Assembly (NCBI GenBank): GCA_018056585.1
Contig: JAGPFK010000052.1
Coordinates: forward strand, 1-7,876
Source: Clostridia bacterium
GTDB taxonomy: Bacteria; Bacillota; Clostridia; Saccharofermentanales; UBA5734
DNA length: 7,876 nucleotides
Direction: 5' to 3'
Part shown: positions 1 to 5,568 of the stretch, piece after piece
How positions within the stretch are numbered: position 1 is the first letter of the stretch
How the letters are laid out: the number at the start of each line of letters is the position of its first letter
Translations under genes and position numbers: made by a program
Notes under the pieces: model-generated
Told to the model about the DNA's origin: nothing
The model's database searches: none
What the model saw: only the letters and a program-made list of their open reading frames with translations

Positions 1-1
1 G

Positions 2-2233
2 GTTTCGGAAATGGTGGAGCGGGACAAAGATCACACGTCGCTTCTGATCTGGGGTCTTGGCAGCGAATGCGCGTGGGGATATTTATTCAGACAGGCAGCT
101 GCCCATATTCGAAGCGCGGATCATACACGTCCGCTCATTTTCAGTTTTCCTATGAGCCACGACAGAAAATCCGAACCGCTGGATCTCTGGAGCGTTCACT
201 ATCTGCCTTTTGGGCTGGATCCAGCCATTGCTTATGACCACTTTATCATCGGACATACACCCGGATCGGATGACCCGCCCGGCTATGCGAAAGGCTATGC
301 GCTTGAAGCAAAATGGCCTGTGCTGCACGATGAAATAGCCAGGATCCCTTGCCATGACCGTGACAGTTTGATGCGTGACCCGTCTGTTCGGGAATTTTGG
401 GGAGAGAGCATCTCTTCTCATTGGGAGCGAATAAGGGAAAGCGAACGGGCTTTGGGCTGCGCCGTTTGGAGCGCCATTGATGATGTCACCGTCCATTCCG
501 GCGGCAATCGGTACAATGAATGGGGCATTCTGGATGTATGGCGGCGACCCAAACCGGAATACTGGCATATAAAAAGAACCTATGCCCCAATTTATCTCGA
601 TCAGAAAACGCTGGCCCGCCTGGACGATGGGTCCTGGCAGATTCTTGTTGAAAACCGCTTTGATCACACCAACTTAGATGAACTCTCTGTTTTATGGCAG
701 CAGGGAGAAAAGAGGGGATACATCACCTTGACAGCAGCCGAACCGAGAAAAACAGCTCGTTTGATTCTGCCGCAGGAAGCGCTTTCAGGCCCGGTCTGCA
801 GCCTCTCTTTCTTTGATGCGGCAGGAACTCTCATTGAAGCGCTTCCGCTTCTTTTACCCGAGACAAATACCAATCAACAAATACCCTGTCTGACCTCAGG
901 CCGGCCGCGTATTGAAGAAACACCCGAGATGATTCTGATTCATCTGGAGGATGGAAAATTGTGCTTCTCACGGCAAACCGGCTTGATCTGTGAAGGCATC
1001 TGGCACGGACAGACACTTATTCTGGACGGCCCTTCCTTGCAACTGACAGGCCTTTCACTGCCTGACTGGGCCCTTTCCCGGCTAGCGGTCTCAATGGATG
1101 GAAACGAAGCCGTCATCACCATCAGCGGGCGATATGGGGATATGGTGGCTGTTACTTTTATCCTTCACATCGGCTGGATGGGTTATATAAAAACGACTTA
1201 CACGATTGACCACATCAGCCGGCCAATGCCCAGAACAGTCAAGATCTACATCGGCCTGGATTGTGGCGGACTGGAAGAAGTTGGCATCAGTTATCTTCTT
1301 TCACCGTCTGTTGACCGCCTATCCTGGCAAAGGAAAGGCTTATGGGACTTTTATCCCGGCGATCACATCGGCCGTAATCAGGGAACGGCTGAACGAAGCG
1401 GTCCCGCCCACGACGCAAAACTGAAAGAAATGCCAACCTGGCCCTGGTCTTCAGATGAACGGCAATTTGCTCTTTACGGGTCTTACGATTCAGGCTGGCG
1501 CGGCAGCCTGGATTTTCGTTCCATGAAACAACATATTTTATGGTCTGCCGTCTGGTCCAGCCAGCACGAAGCAGCCATCCGGATCTATTCGGACGGTTCA
1601 GATTCCGTCCGACTTTCTATCGAACCGGATCCGGATACCATCCTTGATGATCGGGACGCAGCCATCCGGTATCTTGGAACCTGGTATGCCTGTCCAGATA
1701 AAAGCGGCAGCCTTAACAACACGGAAACGATCTCTGAAACAGCCGGCGATATCGCGGAAGTGTCGTTTACCGGCACCGGCATAGACTGGTATGGGCCAAA
1801 GGATCTAATCGGTGGGATAGCCCGAGTTTCTGTTGATGGCGCTCCCTCATCGTATACTGTCAGCCAGTACCCTGAGGCAGTGGAAATACCAGGTTTTTCG
1901 CGTGGCTATGAAAAACGGTATCAACGGCTGCTATTTTCTGTTTCAGGGCTTGAATACGGCCCTCACACCCTTCAAATTGAAGGAATGGGAGAAAAAGAAA
2001 AAGATTCTGATTTTACCTATGTCCTCATCGACTGGTTTCGCGTTCATCGGCCGGAACCTGATCCGGTGCGGCTGATCTTGCTCAATCAGTGGAATGTGCG
2101 CCGGCTGGCGTGGGGTAACGTCACGCACAGCCCTGTCTGCGTCAAAGACGGCTATACGGGCCAGATTACCATACAGCTTGCTTCTTTGCCGGAACGATCG
2201 GAAGAAGAAAGGAAAGAAGGTTCTGCCCTATGA
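2..2233 (+). CDS. GH2 family glycoside hydrolase (beta-galactosidase-like), 5'-truncated by window edge
   Basis: Probable retaining exo-beta-glycosidase, cut by the left edge: the frame is open to base 2 and the Met codon at 11 lies inside the catalytic barrel, so it is not the true start. Counting from that Met, residues 1-195 are the C-terminal half of the TIM barrel, about 200-295 a beta-sandwich, about 300-540 a LacZ small-chain-like domain, about 545-680 an extra galactose-binding-like module, and the rest a short tail. By alignment with the downstream paralogue and LacZ, acid/base Glu is E19 (65-67) and the nucleophile E108 in the HDE motif (332-334). The residue before the acid/base is Ser18, where GH2 enzymes and clan GH-A usually have Asn. 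The segment between the SVHY motif and the nucleophile is 14 residues longer than in the paralogue. Both catalytic Glu residues remain and the frame is intact, so an active enzyme with shifted specificity is likelier than a dead one. Its stop overlaps the next start (ATGA). The substrate cannot be read from sequence. Confidence 0.88.
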   Translation, partial: VSEMVERDKDHTSLLIWGLGSECAWGYLFRQAAAHIRSADHTRPLIFSFPMSHDRKSEPLDLWSVHYLPFGLDPAIAYDHFIIGHTPGSDDPPGYAKGYALEAKWPVLHDEIARIPCHDRDSLMRDPSVREFWGESISSHWERIRESERALGCAVWSAIDDVTVHSGGNRYNEWGILDVWRRPKPEYWHIKRTYAPIYLDQKTLARLDDGSWQILVENRFDHTNLDELSVLWQQGEKRGYITLTAAEPRKTARLILPQEALSGPVCSLSFFDAAGTLIEALPLLLPETNTNQQIPCLTSGRPRIEETPEMILIHLEDGKLCFSRQTGLICEGIWHGQTLILDGPSLQLTGLSLPDWALSRLAVSMDGNEAVITISGRYGDMVAVTFILHIGWMGYIKTTYTIDHISRPMPRTVKIYIGLDCGGLEEVGISYLLSPSVDRLSWQRKGLWDFYPGDHIGRNQGTAERSGPAHDAKLKEMPTWPWSSDERQFALYGSYDSGWRGSLDFRSMKQHILWSAVWSSQHEAAIRIYSDGSDSVRLSIEPDPDTILDDRDAAIRYLGTWYACPDKSGSLNNTETISETAGDIAEVSFTGTGIDWYGPKDLIGGIARVSVDGAPSSYTVSQYPEAVEIPGFSRGYEKRYQRLLFSVSGLEYGPHTLQIEGMGEKEKDSDFTYVLIDWFRVHRPEPDPVRLILLNQWNVRRLAWGNVTHSPVCVKDGYTGQITIQLASLPERSEEERKEGSAL
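1643..2053 (+). other. Equivalent C-terminal module in the first GH2 protein
   Basis: Residues about 545-681, counted from the Met at 11. It starts LDDRDAAIRYLGTW and contains TAGDIAEVSFTGTGIDWYG, ARVSVDG and GPHTLQIEG, matching the module of the downstream paralogue strand for strand. Presence in both copies means the module was acquired before the duplication. After it, both proteins share a further tail with the pattern R-L-(A/S)-W-G-N and a later PVCVK or AVCIK. Confidence 0.62.
2215..2220 (+). promoter_or_regulatory. Shine-Dalgarno-like site for the second GH2 gene
   Basis: AGAAGG matches the consensus AGGAGG at five of six positions and ends nine bases before the ATG at 2230. It sits in a purine-rich run (2201-2220) inside the last codons of the upstream gene. 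With the ATGA overlap it supports ATG 2230 as the start and suggests reinitiation by ribosomes finishing the upstream gene. No promoter-like gap exists between the genes, so one polycistronic mRNA is likely. Confidence 0.55.
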
Positions 2234-5200
2234 TCATTCACCCTCCGGTTAGCCAAAGGCCTGTCATTTATCCTGTTCCTGACCATGTGTTTTCTGTTTC
2301 CTGTCCAAAGACAGACCTCAACGGGATCTGGCAGCTTGCTTTCAATCCCTCCGGCCCCTATTGGCTTTCCGATGCCCCTGATATTTCCTGGCAAAACACA
2401 GTGGTACCGAGTGACTTATCGGCCCTATTCAGCCATGCCAATAACAGGACGCCGCCCCTTTACGTTTACCGGCGTGAGATTCAAATACCGGAGGATTTTT
2501 CCGGCAAGCATGTCTTTTTACGATTCGAGGGTAGTTATGGGCTGACACGTGTTTATGCGGATGGTCTTTTCGCAGGCAGCCACAGCGATGGATTTGTGAC
2601 CTGGTACTGTGATCTGACCCCTTTTGTCACAGCTGGTCAACCCTGTCTCCTGACCATCAGCATCGAAAATCAGGATGAAGTCAGCACATTTAATCAGGGC
2701 GGCCTGGTTCGCCCTCTCAGCCTCATTGCTTTACCGGATCCGCATCTGACGAGACTTCATGTGGAAACGCTGTTTGACGAAAACAGCGGCCATGCAACGC
2801 TTCAAGTTCTGTTTGGCGCCGCAGCCGCGCCAGATGTCAGCTTATGCGAGCCTGTCCGACTGAATCTGTCATTATTTGATCCGGATGACAATCTGGTTTT
2901 TCAGGCGCAGGAACCCGTATCCCTGGTTCTTCATCAACTGAATCCATGTTTTTCTTATCCCGTTCATTGCCCTGTAAAATGGGATGCCGAACACCCAAAC
3001 CTGTATCGTCTTCAGGCGGAATTACAATCAGGCAATACCGTCATTGAAAAGGTTTCCAGAAAGTTTGGTTTTCGCAGTATCCGCCGAGAAGAGAACCATC
3101 TCTATGTGAATGGGGATGAAGTAAAACTCAGAGGCGTCTGCCGCCATGACATTTCGCCTTTGAACGGGCGAACGGTTACAGAGGAGGAATTAAAAAAAGA
3201 TATTTTACTTTTTAAAGAAGCCAATATCAACTATATCCGCACCTCACATTATCCGCCCAGTGAAAAATTTCTGGACTTGTGCGATGAGATCGGCTTTTAC
3301 GTCGAAGATGAAATCGGTCTTGCCTTTATCGGACGGACACTCAAAGAGACTGAGCGGTCTCCGGCACATGCGAAACGATATCTGACGTTTTTCAGCGAAT
3401 TGATCGAGCGCGACCGAAGTCATCCTTGCGTTTTGATCTGGTCTTTGGCCAATGAATCTTTTTATGGCCCCAATTTTGCATTACTCAACGCTTACGCCCA
3501 TCAGGAAGATCCATCACGGCTGACCAAGTTCAGCTATCCCATGACGATGCGGGAAGAAGACGATCCGGTTGACATCTGGAGTATTCATTATATTCATTGC
3601 GATGCCGATCTTTCCAAAAAGTATGATAACGTTGGTGTTGGTTATCTTTCCGGACGCGATATGCCTGTGCTGCATGATGAATATGCGCACGTGCCCTGCT
3701 ACAACCGTGATGAACAGAGAAGAGACCCCGCTGTCCGAATTTTCTGGGGGGAAAGCATCCGACGGTTCTGGGATCGCATCTGGCATACGCCCGGTGCTCT
3801 GGGCGGCGCAATCTGGGCCGGTATCGATGAGGTCTCCTTTGCATCGCCCGGCCGTATTCTGGAGTGGGGGCTGATCGATGTCTGGCGGCGCCCAAAGCCG
3901 GAATACTGGCTGACCCGAAAGGCCTATTCACCGGTCCACCTCCCTCGTGAAACATTTGATTGTCCGAAAGATCTTGTTCTGACTATTCCTGTGGAAAACC
4001 GGTTCTGTCACACAAATTTAAATGAATTGACCGCAACTTATGAAATCTATTCCGAAAAATCATCCCGGCCAAAAGAACGCGGCAGCCTGCCCGGCCCACC
4101 TGTTCCGCCTTATCAAAGCGGAAACTTTTGTCTTTCATGCGGCGCCTTAGAACCGGGCGATCACGTCCGTTTAAACTGGAAAGACCAATCCGGCCGTATC
4201 GTTGATTGCTATGAATTACAAATAGAGCCACCTGAAAAAACTTTGCCCCTGTTATGCGGCAAGGCCCCATCTGTTACCGAAGATAAAGAAACAGTCCGGG
4301 TTGAAGGTTCCAACTTTAAAATCGTTTGGGACCGTCGAACGGGTCAGATCCGATCAGGCTGCAGCCAGGGGGTCCCTGTTCTCAAAGGCGGGCCGGATTT
4401 GCACCTGACGGGATTGACTCTGAGCCCCTGGTCCTGCCAGGATTTTCAGGTTGAAAAGCAAGCGGACGCTTTCATCCTCAAAAGTCATGGCCGATATGGT
4501 TCGGATGCTGTTATCACTTTTACAACACGCATCGATGCCTGTGGTTTAATGCAAGTTACAGCCGTCCTTGAGGAATGGAATCAAGCGATGCCGCCAGCCA
4601 TGAAAATTCGTGTAGGTGTCCATCCAGGCGGACTGGACGAATGGGGCATTTCCTTCTTGCTGGACGGTGCCATTGACGCCGTTTCCTGGTCCCGGGAAGC
4701 TGCCCAAAGCGGCTTTCCAGACGACCACATCGGGCGGTCTTCTGGCATCGCCTGGAGGCACAATGGCGGGCGGGATCCGGCCTATGGCGAAAAACCCGGT
4801 TTGCCCTGGTCCATGGATGAAAAAAGTTACAGCCTTTATGGACCGTTTGATCCGGGTCTTCGTGGCACCAATGACTTCCGCGCTGCCAAACATCACCTCA
4901 TCTTCGCCGAGCTCCTTTCAAAAGAGAAAACCCTCCTTCAGGTGCTTTCAGACGGCACGCACAGCCTTCGCCTTGAGCAGGTGCCGGACCCGGCTCTTAT
5001 GATTGATGATAGAGATCCATCGATGATCTACCGTGGCCGTTGGTTCAGAGATCAGGATGCCGGTTATTACGGCGGGACAGAAACAAAAAGCCGCACGGCC
5101 GGTGACTCGGTTACTTACCAATTTAGCGGTACAGGCGCAGCCTGGATTGGGTCCTCGGATGTCATCAATGGCATCGCCAACATTTATGTCGATGGTGTGC

Positions 5201-5568
5201 GCCAGCAAAACCAGGTCAACCAGCGCGTTGCCGGCGTGGAGTTTGCCGGCTCATCGATCGGCTTTGACAAAAAATATCAACTCGTCCAATACGCCATAAC
5301 CAATCTGACGGACGGCCCTCACACGCTGCGGATTGAAGTTGCAGGGAAAAAAAGCCCGGATGCAGAAGACTGTCTCATTGGCATCGATTGTTTTCGCATC
5401 ATCAAAGAAAAGGAAGATGATGTTCGTATGATGATCCTGGAGGACTACAATTATCCGCGTCTGTCATGGGGCAATGACATCCGGCCTGCTGTTTGCATTA
5501 AAACAGGCAGCCAGGCAACTTGTTTCCTCAAGCTTGTTCCGGAGCAAGAAGAAGCGGACAACGCCTGA
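2230..5568 (+). CDS. GH2 family glycoside hydrolase (beta-galactosidase-like), complete, 1112 residues
   Basis: Putative cytoplasmic retaining beta-glycosidase. No signal peptide or membrane segment is visible. Domains: residues about 20-170 sugar-binding jelly roll, 170-285 Ig-like, 286-570 TIM barrel, 575-670 beta-sandwich, about 680-915 LacZ small-chain-like, about 920-1060 additional galactose-binding-like module, then a tail. GH2 landmarks: GVCRHD (302-307), RTSHYP (337-342), acid/base E409 in SLANES (N408 present; E409 codon 3454-3456) and nucleophile E484 in HDEYAH (3679-3681). By hand alignment the LacZ Mg ligands E416 and H418 fall on A365 and I367, so LacZ-type active-site metal binding looks absent. 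LacZ is about 1024 residues; the excess is mainly the C-terminal module. The start is fixed by the ATGA overlap, the SD-like site and a domain beginning soon after it. The whole of the truncated upstream product aligns with this protein from about residue 391. GH2 membership is secure; beta-galactosidase activity is only the likeliest choice, with beta-glucuronidase or another beta-glycosidase possible. Confidence 0.93.
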   Translation: MIIHPPVSQRPVIYPVPDHVFSVSCPKTDLNGIWQLAFNPSGPYWLSDAPDISWQNTVVPSDLSALFSHANNRTPPLYVYRREIQIPEDFSGKHVFLRFEGSYGLTRVYADGLFAGSHSDGFVTWYCDLTPFVTAGQPCLLTISIENQDEVSTFNQGGLVRPLSLIALPDPHLTRLHVETLFDENSGHATLQVLFGAAAAPDVSLCEPVRLNLSLFDPDDNLVFQAQEPVSLVLHQLNPCFSYPVHCPVKWDAEHPNLYRLQAELQSGNTVIEKVSRKFGFRSIRREENHLYVNGDEVKLRGVCRHDISPLNGRTVTEEELKKDILLFKEANINYIRTSHYPPSEKFLDLCDEIGFYVEDEIGLAFIGRTLKETERSPAHAKRYLTFFSELIERDRSHPCVLIWSLANESFYGPNFALLNAYAHQEDPSRLTKFSYPMTMREEDDPVDIWSIHYIHCDADLSKKYDNVGVGYLSGRDMPVLHDEYAHVPCYNRDEQRRDPAVRIFWGESIRRFWDRIWHTPGALGGAIWAGIDEVSFASPGRILEWGLIDVWRRPKPEYWLTRKAYSPVHLPRETFDCPKDLVLTIPVENRFCHTNLNELTATYEIYSEKSSRPKERGSLPGPPVPPYQSGNFCLSCGALEPGDHVRLNWKDQSGRIVDCYELQIEPPEKTLPLLCGKAPSVTEDKETVRVEGSNFKIVWDRRTGQIRSGCSQGVPVLKGGPDLHLTGLTLSPWSCQDFQVEKQADAFILKSHGRYGSDAVITFTTRIDACGLMQVTAVLEEWNQAMPPAMKIRVGVHPGGLDEWGISFLLDGAIDAVSWSREAAQSGFPDDHIGRSSGIAWRHNGGRDPAYGEKPGLPWSMDEKSYSLYGPFDPGLRGTNDFRAAKHHLIFAELLSKEKTLLQVLSDGTHSLRLEQVPDPALMIDDRDPSMIYRGRWFRDQDAGYYGGTETKSRTAGDSVTYQFSGTGAAWIGSSDVINGIANIYVDGVRQQNQVNQRVAGVEFAGSSIGFDKKYQLVQYAITNLTDGPHTLRIEVAGKKSPDAEDCLIGIDCFRIIKEKEDDVRMMILEDYNYPRLSWGNDIRPAVCIKTGSQATCFLKLVPEQEEADNA
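4984..5412 (+). other. C-terminal galactose-binding-like beta-sandwich module of the second GH2 protein
   Basis: Residues about 919-1061. The block opens with IDDRDPSMIYRGRW, followed by a Gly/Thr-rich segment, TAGDSVTYQFSGTGAAWIG, the strand ANIYVDG, and GPHTLRIEV near the end. This pattern is typical of the accessory beta-sandwich modules appended to many glycoside hydrolases and thought to bind sugars. It lies beyond the LacZ-like last domain and is not part of the classical five-domain LacZ. Boundaries are by eye, and ligand binding is inferred. Confidence 0.65.
5528..5568. other. Convergent 3' overlap of the second GH2 gene and the GH106-like gene
   Basis: The + strand stop is TGA at 5566-5568 and the - strand stop reads TGA at 5530-5528, so 41 bases encode both C-termini. 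There is no intergenic space, so terminators for either transcript must lie inside the opposite coding region. Both protein ends here are low in recognisable motifs, consistent with one frame having drifted into the other gene. Confidence 0.85.

Noticed and set aside
11..13. ATG at 11 as the true start of the first GH2 gene
   Set aside because: The preceding in-frame codons are open to the edge, and the Met aligns with the interior of the paralogue's barrel, about 390 residues into that protein.
62..67. The Asn-to-Ser change as evidence that the first GH2 gene is a pseudogene
   Set aside because: Both catalytic glutamates, the full domain set and an uninterrupted frame of more than 740 codons are retained, which argues for selection on function.
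83..667. A 194-codon open frame on the - strand inside the first GH2 gene
   Set aside because: It is antisense to the conserved barrel-encoding region, shows no recognisable domain, and has no independent reading-frame support; it is a shadow of the GH2 coding sequence.
3530..3955. A 141-codon - strand frame inside the second GH2 gene
   Set aside because: The product is Arg/His/Pro-rich low-complexity protein, typical of a frame opposite a real gene, and lies over the essential nucleophile region.
5347..5353. A7 run near the end of the second GH2 gene as a programmed slip site
   Set aside because: In frame it reads GGG-AAA-AAA-AGC, which does not give a full slippery heptamer, and the protein alignment with the paralogue continues in the same frame on both sides.
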